Positions 45,463 to 54,581 of a stretch of DNA of 64,000 nt are shown in pieces. Within the stretch, counting starts at the first letter, position 1, and each line of letters opens with the position of its first letter. The notes under the pieces were generated by a model, which made no database searches, had not been told where the DNA came from, and saw nothing but the letters and a program-made list of their open reading frames with translations. The stretch is from Parvularcula sp. IMCC14364 (lineage in GTDB: Bacteria > Pseudomonadota > Alphaproteobacteria > Caulobacterales > Parvularculaceae). The stretch spans positions 434,001-498,000 of the forward strand of contig NZ_CP132334.1 of the NCBI RefSeq assembly GCF_030758415.1. The letters are read 5' to 3'. A program made the translations under genes and the position numbers.

Positions 45463-46813
45463 GGGCTGCTTTCATCATCGTGTCCGGCACGAAATGTCTG
45501 TCCGCAACACCCATTCCGTCCTGCCAGAATGTCTCGAGCGTTGCCGTATCATGCAGCGCCAGGATCTGCGGGATGAGTGCACGCACGGCTCGCGTGGCGC
45601 GCCAGGGGGAGGACAGGCTCAGCCGATATACTGTAGCGCGACATTCATTGATGGTGCCAACGCAATCCCACGGTTTGCTGTCTGTCAGTCCACAGAGTTC
45701 CCGATAAAGCGGCAGCAGGTTTTCGCGCTCAAGGAAATTATCGGGAAAGATTGTTCGGGCCTGCTCAAGGCTCAGATGTGGCGCCAGCATCAGCGAGGTG
45801 AAAGCGCATTTCGCGCACGCACCGCACCAGCGTGGTGGTTCTGCGCCGGTAATACGGAAGTTTTGGTTGCAACTGGTGAAGCGCGGGAATGCTTCCTGCA
45901 GAGCCGAGAACTTTTCGGCAATCCAGATCTCCGAATAGGGGCGAAGGACGGAAAAATAGGCCGGCGCCAACGGATCGGCTGTCCCGATGGCATCGCGCAT
46001 GATATTCTCGAAGTTGCTGGATTTCGAATACTGATGATTTGCGACGATCCCGTCCTGCCGGATGGTTGGCTCATCGGCAGAGCGTTCATTTGCGAAAATC
46101 ACACTTTGCGCACCTGACAGGCGGCCGAGAATGACCAGCATCAGCGCGTTAATGGCAGTGATGGGAACGTGGCCGTTCAGGGCATCAGCGGCATTCACAT
46201 CGCGCAGTTTCGGGTCGAGATGTCGGCGCAGAAACAGCACTGGCATTTCGCTTGTGCGCTGGATCGCGGCCTCAACCTTGTCGGACATGACAACCGCACA
46301 GCGCTGCGCCGTCAGGCCCGCCCGCCGGGCGATTGCATCAGCAACATAAGAATCCTTGCCGCCGCCCCAGGCAACCAGTGCCTGTCCGTCAAGGCTGTGC
46401 GTCTGTGCCACCTGTTCGGGATAGGGGGCGCTGTCTTTGTCGCTGGCGACAATCTCAAGCTCATGGCTCTGATAGAGACCGTTACGCACATACAACTCAG
46501 CCAGACCATCGCCATAAAGGGCAGTTGCCAACTGGTGTAATTCTGATGAGATTCGCGTGAGGGGTAACAGCAGGCGGCGGGCGGCAGCGCATTTGTAATA
46601 ACTGACCCCCAGCGCAACCTGCAACAGGTCGAGGAGGCCAGCCAGTCCCCGGTCCAGGCGCGCTTCCAGGGCCAGATCCGTGGCCGTAAAAGTGACAATT
46701 TCCGAGAAGGCCCCGTAGCGCGCGCAGGTATAGTCAAAACGCACAGACGCCCCGTCAGCTGACACCTGCCATCCCTCCATCCTGAAACTGTCTGCCTGTC
46801 GCGGGTCCGCCAT
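45452..46813 (-). CDS. murL: UDP-MurNAc-L-Ala-L-Glu epimerase
   Basis: About 453 residues with an ATP-pyrophosphatase-like loop Gly-Gly-Gly-Lys-Asp-Ser near residue 155, then Ala-Asn-Glu-Arg-Ser-Ala-Asp-Glu-Pro-Thr near 246, His-Gln-Tyr-Ser-Lys-Ser near 265, and a Cys-Gly-Ala-Cys-x-Lys-Cys-Ala-Phe cluster near 335. These match MurL, which epimerises the terminal L-Glu of the peptidoglycan precursor to D-Glu with ATP. It overlaps the murD2 start, giving a translationally coupled pair. Start at 46813 preferred; ATG at 46834 has its ribosome site too close. Confidence 0.88.
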   Translation of the reverse strand: MADPRQADSFRMEGWQVSADGASVRFDYTCARYGAFSEIVTFTATDLALEARLDRGLAGLLDLLQVALGVSYYKCAAARRLLLPLTRISSELHQLATALYGDGLAELYVRNGLYQSHELEIVASDKDSAPYPEQVAQTHSLDGQALVAWGGGKDSYVADAIARRAGLTAQRCAVVMSDKVEAAIQRTSEMPVLFLRRHLDPKLRDVNAADALNGHVPITAINALMLVILGRLSGAQSVIFANERSADEPTIRQDGIVANHQYSKSSNFENIMRDAIGTADPLAPAYFSVLRPYSEIWIAEKFSALQEAFPRFTSCNQNFRITGAEPPRWCGACAKCAFTSLMLAPHLSLEQARTIFPDNFLERENLLPLYRELCGLTDSKPWDCVGTINECRATVYRLSLSSPWRATRAVRALIPQILALHDTATLETFWQDGMGVADRHFVPDTMMKAAHDL

Positions 46814-47027
46814 GACCTGATCCTGAAAAACCATTTCCCTGATAGGTCATATCGCAGCATGGCGGCAATATGACAGTTTAAGCGAATGGCAGGCTATTTG
46901 ATGCCTATTAGTCACCCGCTAAATGAGGGAGGTAGTTCACCAGAATAGAATGTGACCTATTTCCTTCGACGCCCATCGTCAAAACGTGCGTCATGTCCTT
47001 TCTAGCTGATGTTTAGAATTTTGGCGG

Positions 47028-47275
47028 GCCCGTCGTTTGCGGTCCATATTGTTCTGGCAAGTCACGCCAGGGCGCAAAATGTAAAAGATGCAGTTCAGGA
47101 CCGTGCGATCATCTTTGTGCTTCAGGCTGCTGTTATCCTTTGGCAACGACGGTTCAATCACCGCCTATTCTTAATCCGAAAAATCAAAACATGCTATATC
47201 ATACTCCCTTTCGGGAATCTTCTAATAACACACAGCTTAAAAGATCAATCAAGAAAATAAATTGCAGGGTATGAT
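47028..47275 (-). mobile_element. Decayed fragment of an element A-like insertion sequence
   Basis: The stretch is clearly related to the left 240 bases of element A (compare 13508-13750): shared runs include gcgcaaaatgtaaaagatg and acggttcaatcaccgcc, but with many substitutions and a worn terminal repeat. It corresponds to the start of the transposase gene, with the rest lost. It is older than the full copies. The flanks 46860-47027 and 47276-47316 hold nothing recognisable. Confidence 0.8.
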
Positions 47276-49727
47276 AAAATTAATATAAGATAATCCGTAT
47301 AGTATACATTAATTATTCAAACGATAATATCATCTAATATATCAATTAATGATGTGTTATTTATTGTCAGCGTATCGTTTCCTATAAGCAAAAACACATC
47401 ACCATTTTCCTCAACCATCGCAGCGATTGCATCATTGGCGTCAATGAAATCAAAATCAGTTAGATCAATTTTATCAGTACCATTTCGAAAGTCTATTATT
47501 GATACTTCCTCATCGCCAACGTTGAATACAAATGTATCGCTTCCGCCGTTACCAGAAAGTATATCAATGCCGCCCCCACCAGAGAGAATGTCATCGCCGC
47601 CACCGCCGGACAAAGTATCGTCACCGAGTCCACCGGAAACTTCATCATTGCCACTACCCCCAAAAATCTGATCGTTTCCAGAATTTCCATTGAGGATGTC
47701 GCTTCCCCCTCCACCACGAATAATGTCGTTGCCTGAATCCCCAGAGATTATATCAGTTAAACCATTACCAATGATTAGATCATTGCCGGCGCCCCCAAAA
47801 ATAGTGTCGCTGCCCCGCCGACCTTCTATCTGGTCGTTGCCATCACCACCCTGAATAAAATCACCTGAATCGCCGCCAATAAGAATGTCGTTTCCTATGC
47901 CGCCGTCCAATTGATCTCGCCCCCCACCCGCCGAAAGCGTATCATTACCTTCATTCCCGAAAAGCTTGTCTTTGCCTCCGTTCCCTTCGATCTTATCATC
48001 TTGAGTTCCGCCGAACAGGCTGTCAGCACCGGAGCCGCCGAATATAGTATCAGAGCCGTCACCTCCGAAAACCGTGTCTCGCCCGCTACCGGCTTCAATA
48101 TAATCCTGCCCAGCCATGCCATCTATAATATCATTTCCCGCAAGGCCTTGCAGTCTATTATCGGCGATATCACCTATCAATGTATCGTTAAAGTCTGACC
48201 CAGTGATGCCCTCAATGTTTTGAATAGTGTCACCTTCCGCGTCGCCACCGAAGGAAACACCTGTACTGAGGTCAATAGATATTCCGGCTGAAGAAGAATG
48301 GTAACTTGCAACATCGATATCCTCGCCACCATCTAATATGTCAGCGCCAGAACCACCAATGAGCAAGTCATTACCTCTCCCGCCAAGCAGTTCATCATCT
48401 CCAGCAAAACCAAATATTTCATCTCCAAGAAAAGATCCGTTTAAAACATCTTCGTCATCAGTGCCGTTTAGCCCTGTGGAGAAACCGAAAATTATATATG
48501 TTTGGCCGCTTACAGATGACTCATTACTAGGGCCTCCAGGTAGTCCGATTGCCACGTCGTCAAATCCATCGCCATTAATATCACCGGCAGAGGAAGCTTG
48601 CGTACCATTACTCACTGCGAAACCATTCGAGCCGTCAAGCTCGGATAGCTCGACGGTATCCGTAAAACCTCCATCACGACCAAACACAATATAAGTTTTT
48701 CCAAAGGAAATGAAATTACCATTTCTAGATGTAACTTCACTGTCTGTACTTAAGATGAAGTCTCCAACCCCATCTCCATTGAAATCTCCTGCAGAACCTA
48801 TCGCTGTAGTTCTTTCTCGTTCACCCACACCGTTAATTGCAAACCCCTGACTGTTGTCAAAATCGGATAGTTCCAGTCGATCTTGTGTGAAGTCATTTCT
48901 ACCATAAATTACATATGCTTCTCCGGAATCATATGCGTTCGCATCACCACCAGGCGCCCCCAAGAATATATCATTAATGCCGTCACCGTTAACATCACCA
49001 ATATTGCCAGATGCTGCCAATCTATCACCCGCATCTATACCTTCTATTGTGAAGCCATTCGAGCCGTTCAAGCTACTCACGTTCATTGCGGCAGGCTTGA
49101 TATTGTCATCACCAAAAATAATATACACTTCACCAACTGAATTTTTCCCTGAACTATTTGCATTTGCGGCACCGATTGCGAAATCATCAATTCCGTCGCC
49201 ATTAATATCGCCAAGTCCAGAGAGTGTGCTGCCGGAATAGTCTCTACCGCCTGTTCCTTGCACCACAAATCCGTTGAGACCGTTTAGATCTGATGTTTCT
49301 ATATTTTCACCGAAGCCCCCCGCGGAACCGAAAACAACATAAGTCTCTCCAGCGGAGAAGTTACCGTCCACAGTGGCTCGTATACTTGAAACCAGAAAAT
49401 CGTCGATGCCGTCAGCGTTAATATCACCTGCGGCGGCAGTGCTGAAGCCCAGCCGGTCACCTGTGGTCAAGCCGCTTAAAGAAAAACCGTTAGTGCCATC
49501 AAGTGACGAGACAGAAAAGCTAGGCTCTGCCCCTTCAGTAGTGCCAAAAATGACGTATGCTTGACCGGAGTCAAAAGCTCCACCTGTATTTTTGTACGGC
49601 GCTGAAATGATAAAATCATCTATACCATCACCGTTGATGTCTCCGACAATATTAGCATCAAAACCAAGATTATCACCATCTGAGCTATCTTGGATGGGTT
49701 CAATTGAAAAGCCGTCCGAGCCATCTA

Positions 49728-50569
49728 GGCTCAGGACTCATTGATTGATCCAGAAGATCATCGTAGCTGCGATGCAGATGCTTGAGAAGTATGTGTGAGC
49801 ACAGCGGTCATAGCGGGTGGCGACGCGCCGCCAGTCTTTTAGCCTTCCGAACATGATCTCGACTTTGTGGCGTTGTTTATAGAGAGTTTCGCAAAACTCC
49901 GCTGGATGACGCCGTCCTTTTCGCGGTGGGATGCAGGGCTGAATGTTTTTAGCGGTGAGAGCACTGCGAAACTCATCGCTATCGTAACCCTTGTCGCCGA
50001 TCAGGGTTTTCGCGCCCTCCGGCAGTGCCGGATAGATCAGCTTTGCGCCGATATGATCGCTTGTCTGTCCAGCCGTCAGGCACATGATCAGCGGGCGTCC
50101 CATGTTATCGACAACGGCGTGAAGTTTTGAGTTCAAGCCGCCTTTTGTGCGTCCAATGTGCCTGGGAAAAGCCCCTTTTTTAAAAGGCTGGACGCGGTGC
50201 GATGGGCTTTCAAATGCGTGGCGTCAATCATCAGCGTTTCGGAAACGTCCCCTTGCGCAGACAGGTTCGAAAAGATGCGATCAAAAACGCCCAAGCGGCT
50301 CCAGCGGATAAAGCGATTGTATAAAGTCTTGTGCGGACCATATTCCTTCGGCGCATCACGCCAGCGCAAACCGTTGCGGATCACGAAGATGATCCCGGAC
50401 AATACACGCCTGTCGTCAACGCGCGGAACACCATGGGATAAAGGAAAATACGGCTCAATCCGTGACAACTGCTCTTTCGATAACCAAATCAAATCGCTCA
50501 TTGCAAAGCCTCCTTTGCAATCTTGAATCACCGTTCGTATCAGATCACAAGATTAATAGGTCCTGAGCC
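49728..50569 (-). mobile_element. IS5-family element B, copy 2 (842 bp)
   Basis: Same ends and length as the copy at 21790-22631, opposite orientation, with TA at 49726-49727 and 50570-50571. It interrupts the FG-GAP/RTX gene near codon 80. Confidence 0.93.
49738..50501 (-). CDS. IS5-family transposase (element B copy 2), two frames joined by -1 shift
   Basis: Identical in both translated frames to the transposase at 21858-22621, with the same A-AAA-AAG slip site between its halves (minus strand, near 50175-50181). Both halves look complete. Confidence 0.92.
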
Positions 50570-50990
50570 TAGGTCCGACAATTCAACCACTGGTTTAAAC
50601 CCGTCCGAACGGCCAAAAATTACAAACGCACGACCATTGTCATTTCCACCTGAGCCTGCACCAATAAGGATATCGTCAAATCCATCATTATTTATGTCGC
50701 CATCTACTGATAACGATCGACCAGACCTGACTAACCCTTCAAGGCCATTGATCTGAAATCCATTAATTCCATTTATTTCTGTCAAGTCAAATTGAGTCAA
50801 AATGGACATGGAAACTCCTTTAGATATTAGTGCTTCTAAAAATTATATGTATAATTTGTGTCAGTAACGTGACGGTATGGACGGTATTGAAAGTGAAGAT
50901 GCAGAGCGACATCAGTATCATTTTGTGAAAATCTTGCCCAGTTCAAGTCGGTCCTCAATCTGCTTGACGGCTCACATTGAACTTGTTTTC

Positions 50991-52553
50991 CTATGTCGGG
51001 TTGGCACGCTCGCGTCTTTTGCGGGCCTTGTCGAACTCTGCGGCCTGTTCAGCGCCCCAGGCTTCGACGGAGAAGCGTTTGACCATGCGGCGCAGGGCGG
51101 TCATGCGGGTACGGCGTTCTGCCTGCGGCATGTCGAGCGCCTGCAGAATGGCCTGGTCCATGGAGCGGTTGGAGAACGGGTTTGTGATAACGGCCGAGTT
51201 GAGTTCCACAGCGGCACCGGCAAATTCCGACAGGACGAGGACACCATCATTGTCCGTACGCGCGGCTACATATTCCTTGCAAACAAGATTCATGCCGTCA
51301 GCCAGGGGCGTGATCCAGGCAATATCCGCCGCCAGATAATACTTTATCAGGTCATCAAACGGGATCGCCCGCGAGATCAGCGCGATGGGCTGCCAGTCCA
51401 GTGTGCCAAAGCGCCCATTGATCCGGCCCGCCGTTTCTTCAATACCGGACTGAATATCCTCATATGCCGTCATATTGCGATTGGCGCTGACAGAGACATG
51501 CATCAGCCGCACGTTGCCACGCAGCCGCGGATTGTCCTGCAAAATGCGCTCGAAGCTCTCCAGCTGTTCAACGCCGCCTTTGGTATAATCCGTACGCCCC
51601 ACAGACAAGATCAACTGGCTGCCATCCATATTCTCGCGCACCTGACGCGCCTGTTCCCGGAAGACGGGATCGCTCGCGCGTGTCTCAATGAAATCGACCG
51701 CGACTCCCACGGCGGATGAACTGATGGCAATCTGTTGGCCCTCATAGGTGATCAGAGTCGGCGCGCTGCGCTCGCTCAGCGCTGTCCCTTCCGAGATGAG
51801 ATCATGATCAACCGGCTGTCGCTCCAGGACGTCGACATCAAGCAGGCTGCGTGCCACGGACAGGAAATTGGCCGCATAACGCGGAATCTGAAAGCCGATC
51901 ACATCGCAGGCGAGCAGACTTTCCACAATCTCCCGGCGCCATGGCAGCACGTTGAACATGTCCGCTGCGGGAAAGGGCGTATGATGAAAGAATGATATGG
52001 TTAGGTCCGGACGCATCTGACGCAAATAACCGGGCACCAGCCAGAGGTTATAGTCGTGGACCCAGACGCGCGCATTTTCGCCAGCCTCAGATGCCGCTGC
52101 CTCGGCAAAGGCCCAGTTAACCTCGCGAAAGGTTGGCCAGTCCACCGGGTCATAATTATAGTTGCCCTTGAAGCTGTGCAGGATCGGCCAGAACGCTTCT
52201 TTCGAGGTAATGTGATAGAAACTGCTGACCTGCTCAGCCGTCAGGGGCAGGCGCGATACGCTGTATTTGCCATGGGCATCGTCAATCTCGACCACGCGCT
52301 CGAAACCGGGGTTGACGGGATCTTCTGCCAGTTTCCAGGCGACCCAGGCACCATGTTCAGCTTTGCCAAAGAAACTTTTCAATGTTGGCACAATGCCATT
52401 CGGGCTGGCATTTTCACGGAAGACTGTCTTGCCGTTTTCCTCAACCTCCTCATAGGGTTGCCGGTGATATACAATGACGAGGTCTGACGACATTGAGTCT
52501 GCAGCTTTTGTTTGTGTTGACATCTTGTCTGTTGGTGTTGTTTTTGCAGGCAT
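50991..52553 (-). CDS. ggpS: Glucosylglycerol-phosphate synthase (GgpS-type)
   Basis: A 520-residue family-20 glycosyltransferase. It shares the GgpS hallmarks that separate it from trehalose-phosphate synthase: Val-Ile-Val-Tyr-His-Arg-Gln-Pro-Tyr-Glu-Glu-Val, Ala-Ser-Pro-Asn-Gly-Ile-Val-Pro-Thr-Leu-Lys-Ser-Phe-Phe, and Ser-Phe-Tyr-His-Ile-Thr-Ser-Lys-Glu-Ala-Phe-Trp-Pro-Ile-Leu-His-Ser-Phe. Later come Trp-Val-His-Asp-Tyr-Asn-Leu-Trp and Phe-Phe-His-His-Thr-Pro-Phe-Pro, and Asp-Gly-Met-Asn-Leu-Val. It would make glucosylglycerol phosphate from ADP-glucose and glycerol 3-phosphate for osmoprotection. GGAGG lies eight bases before the ATG; the HAD gene ends three bases upstream. Confidence 0.88.
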   Translation of the reverse strand: MPAKTTPTDKMSTQTKAADSMSSDLVIVYHRQPYEEVEENGKTVFRENASPNGIVPTLKSFFGKAEHGAWVAWKLAEDPVNPGFERVVEIDDAHGKYSVSRLPLTAEQVSSFYHITSKEAFWPILHSFKGNYNYDPVDWPTFREVNWAFAEAAASEAGENARVWVHDYNLWLVPGYLRQMRPDLTISFFHHTPFPAADMFNVLPWRREIVESLLACDVIGFQIPRYAANFLSVARSLLDVDVLERQPVDHDLISEGTALSERSAPTLITYEGQQIAISSSAVGVAVDFIETRASDPVFREQARQVRENMDGSQLILSVGRTDYTKGGVEQLESFERILQDNPRLRGNVRLMHVSVSANRNMTAYEDIQSGIEETAGRINGRFGTLDWQPIALISRAIPFDDLIKYYLAADIAWITPLADGMNLVCKEYVAARTDNDGVLVLSEFAGAAVELNSAVITNPFSNRSMDQAILQALDMPQAERRTRMTALRRMVKRFSVEAWGAEQAAEFDKARKRRERANPT

Positions 52554-52556
52554 GGA

Positions 52557-53333
52557 TCATGCCTCCTGAAGGGCGTGCGGATGCAGGTCAAAAATACGAA
52601 TGGCTTCGGCAATGCCGGCGGCACCGACCGCCCTGGCGCGATGGATATTTTTTAGTTGGGGCAGGGCTTCAATCAAGCCGGTTTCAGCGCCGCCAACGGC
52701 GACCGCGGGCGTGCCAGTTGTGAGCAGGGAGAGGTCATTCAGGGTATCACCTGCAGCAAGCACCTTTGCCAGTGGCACATTCAGTTCTGTCAGCAAACGG
52801 ATGAGAGAGGGCCCCTTGCTGATACCGCGCGGCAGGACGTCGAAAAACCGATTATCCGAGATGAGGCTGTCTGCCCCTAGGGCTTCGACGATACTGATGG
52901 CACTGTTGTCAAATTTTTCCGGATCCAGATCATAACTGACCCGGTAACGAAATGCTGTCGGCTGCAGGGTGAGGCCTGGATGAGCGTCGAGCTTTTTGCG
53001 AACTGTCGGTCCGCGGTCGTCCCAAATGGCGCAGATATGCGCTTCCAGTGCCGGGATGGGCAGGACCTCTTTGCCCGGTGAAAGGCGGGCAATGGTTGTG
53101 CCCACATCCCCCACCACATAATCAGGCCAGGGGACGCGGCCAGATGCGCACAGCTCCCGGATGAAGGCAGGGTCACGCCCGGTCACGAAGATCAGGCCCA
53201 CCGTATCACGATGTTGCTGGATCCATTGATAAAGCTGGTCGCGGGCGTCTTCGCTACCGCCTAGAAAGGTACCGTCGAGGTCTGTCGCCAGCACCATATG
53301 ATGGCCAGACAGGTCCGCGGGAGTATCGGGCAT
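52557..53333 (-). CDS. HAD-IIB phosphatase, probable glucosylglycerol-phosphate phosphatase
   Basis: About 258 residues with HAD motif I Leu-Ala-Thr-Asp-Leu-Asp-Gly-Thr-Phe-Leu, motif II Phe-Val-Thr-Gly-Arg, a C2-type cap, the motif III Lys in Ser-Lys-Gly-Pro-Ser, and motif IV Ala-Gly-Asp-Thr-Leu-Asn-Asp. The fold is that of sucrose- and mannosylglycerate-phosphate phosphatases. Its stop overlaps the ribosome region of ggpS, so it very likely dephosphorylates the GgpS product; substrate is inferred from context. Upstream in-frame ATGs at 53357 and 53405 make the start uncertain. Confidence 0.78.
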   Translation of the reverse strand: MPDTPADLSGHHMVLATDLDGTFLGGSEDARDQLYQWIQQHRDTVGLIFVTGRDPAFIRELCASGRVPWPDYVVGDVGTTIARLSPGKEVLPIPALEAHICAIWDDRGPTVRKKLDAHPGLTLQPTAFRYRVSYDLDPEKFDNSAISIVEALGADSLISDNRFFDVLPRGISKGPSLIRLLTELNVPLAKVLAAGDTLNDLSLLTTGTPAVAVGGAETGLIEALPQLKNIHRARAVGAAGIAEAIRIFDLHPHALQEA

Positions 53334-53456
53334 GTTGTTTATTTCTGTTGATGGCATGTGCGTGGTTGTAGGGGCGATCGGCACCACAAGTCCAGATGCA
53401 CACAATGCTCCTGCCCGCAGGTGGTTTGTGATTGGGGTGTTGTGTGTGTTCGGACT

Positions 53457-54146
53457 TCAGTGAAAACGGATTGAGACGGTGACTGTGCCTATGATGCCAG
53501 TAAGATCATCAATATACAGTGTTTCATGGGCCGGATCGCTGGACCATGGCTCAAGGCGGGATGGATCACGGCGCCAGCGCCGCAGCAATGGCTGTCCGTC
53601 CGGCAGTTGCAACAGCACGACATCGCCGCTCACCGGCACCCGGTGATTGTAATCCACGACGGCCAGTGTGTTGCCGGGGAAGGCCAGATTCATGGCCTCA
53701 TCATTCACGAAGAAGCCAAAAAGACTATTGCTGCCGGATGTGACCGGGATGTAGTCCGTGGCCAGCGCGTGCAGGTCGGCACCATTACGGTCGATCATCA
53801 GCACCGTATCTTCCAGACGAATCACCGGGACATGAAACAGGCCGCGGCGGATATAGGCGGCCGTCGGGTGCTTGTCGCGCTCGGCGGTGGAGCGCTCGCC
53901 GCTGGCAAGCCACCCCAGTTGCACATCCAGCGCCTCGGCAATCTTGGCCAGCATCAACTGACGCGGGTCATGCACGCCTGATTCCCAGTTGGCCACCGTC
54001 GGCTGACTGACACCTAGGCGGGTCGCCAGATCCGCCTGATTCAAGCCCTTTACCTTACGAGACTGGCGGATTCGCGCGCCGATGGCGTTCTCGGTTTCAG
54101 GGCCATCAGACAGGGCGGGCCGGGAAATTAAAGTTTGCTCAGACAT
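53457..54146 (-). CDS. XRE/S24-like repressor lacking protease residues
   Basis: A 229-residue regulator: an N-terminal helix-turn-helix (Gln-Ala-Asp-Leu-Ala-Thr-Arg-Leu-Gly-Val-Ser-Gln-Pro-Thr-Val-Ala-Asn-Trp-Glu-Ser-Gly, near 37-57, given in three-letter form) and a C-terminal S24/LexA-type fold. Where LexA-like proteins have Gly-Asp-Ser-Met this one reads Asn-Asp-Glu-Ala-Met, and the catalytic Lys position reads Leu-Leu-Arg-Arg-Trp. Self-cleavage is therefore unlikely; the domain may only dimerise or sense a ligand. It faces a strongly A+T-rich intergenic region and may repress the small gene at 54369. Confidence 0.85.
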   Translation of the reverse strand: MSEQTLISRPALSDGPETENAIGARIRQSRKVKGLNQADLATRLGVSQPTVANWESGVHDPRQLMLAKIAEALDVQLGWLASGERSTAERDKHPTAAYIRRGLFHVPVIRLEDTVLMIDRNGADLHALATDYIPVTSGSNSLFGFFVNDEAMNLAFPGNTLAVVDYNHRVPVSGDVVLLQLPDGQPLLRRWRRDPSRLEPWSSDPAHETLYIDDLTGIIGTVTVSIRFH

Positions 54147-54368
54147 GATTCGATCGTATCAGTTTTGCTTATATTTGCAGTCGAATCAATATCGGAGAAG
54201 CCTATAAACTGTATAAAATCTCTCATTTGATACAATTTTGATATAATATCACAAATTTTTGCCTATATTTTTGTCAGGAAATATAGTTTTCACTGGACAG
54301 GTGAGGGCAAATTTGATTGCATATCGCCAACAACAATAAGGGGCTTGAACCAGAAACAGGAGGATAAG
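54147..54368. promoter_or_regulatory. A+T-rich divergent control region
   Basis: The 220 bases between the S24-like repressor and a small gene are unusually A+T-rich and contain related motifs GTATCAGTTTTGCTTATAT (54167-54185) and GATACAATTTTGATATAAT (about 54229-54247), with a TATAAT at 54242-54247 pointing right. The spacing suggests operators for the adjacent repressor, but no site was tested. Confidence 0.45.
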
Positions 54369-54566
54369 ATGTCCGATTATTGTAACAAAGATGGTGCCAC
54401 GCGTCTGAGAAACACAATTGTCGAATTCTGGAAGAAAAAAGGATTTGATGTGGATATTGAGCTTGTAAATGAAGGCTTCGTTTCCACTATGCGGTCCGCC
54501 AGGACAGATCTTCGCAGCGACATGATAAATGGCATGCCACAGCGCGTCGGCATGGAAGCTGCCTGA
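54369..54566 (+). CDS. Conserved-looking small hypothetical protein
   Basis: 65 residues: Met-Ser-Asp-Tyr-Cys start, amphipathic helix Arg-Leu-Arg-Asn-Thr-Ile-Val-Glu-Phe-Trp, a short strand pair, then Arg-Ser-Asp-Met-Ile-Asn-Gly-Met-Pro. The AGGAGG site seven bases before the ATG is the strongest in this part of the window. Upstream in-frame ATG at 54345 has none. No function recognised; divergent from the S24-like repressor. Confidence 0.65.
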   Translation: MSDYCNKDGATRLRNTIVEFWKKKGFDVDIELVNEGFVSTMRSARTDLRSDMINGMPQRVGMEAA

Positions 54567-54581
54567 ACAAACAGTCTGAAA

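Larger units (their letters stand above)
47317..50809 (-). pseudogene. Large FG-GAP / RTX calcium-binding secreted protein gene, split by an IS5-family element
   Basis: Removing element B (49728-50569) and one TA joins the two parts at Leu-Ser-Asp-Leu-Asp-Gly-Ser-Asp-Gly-Phe, giving 882 codons. The first half has about seven FG-GAP beta-propeller repeats with Asp-x-Asn-x-Asp-Gly-x-x-Asp-Phe calcium loops; the second has many Gly-Gly-x-Gly-x-Asp-x-Leu nonapeptides; the last 60 residues (Ile-Ile-Asp-Phe-Arg-Asn-Gly-Thr-Asp-Lys-Ile onward) look like a type I secretion tail. No Sec signal, no hlyBD genes here. Likely an adhesin or surface-bound protein. GGAG site before the ATG at 50809. As it stands only the first ~80 codons are translated. 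Confidence 0.88.

Noticed and set aside
47009-47260. An 83-codon plus-strand frame near the RTX gene
   Set aside because: It is the antisense shadow of a decayed transposase start; the same shadow frame exists in the intact element A copies.
47500-48400. Regular repeats that could suggest a CRISPR or satellite array
   Set aside because: The periodicity is 27 bases and in frame; it encodes RTX nonapeptides, with degenerate bases and no spacers.
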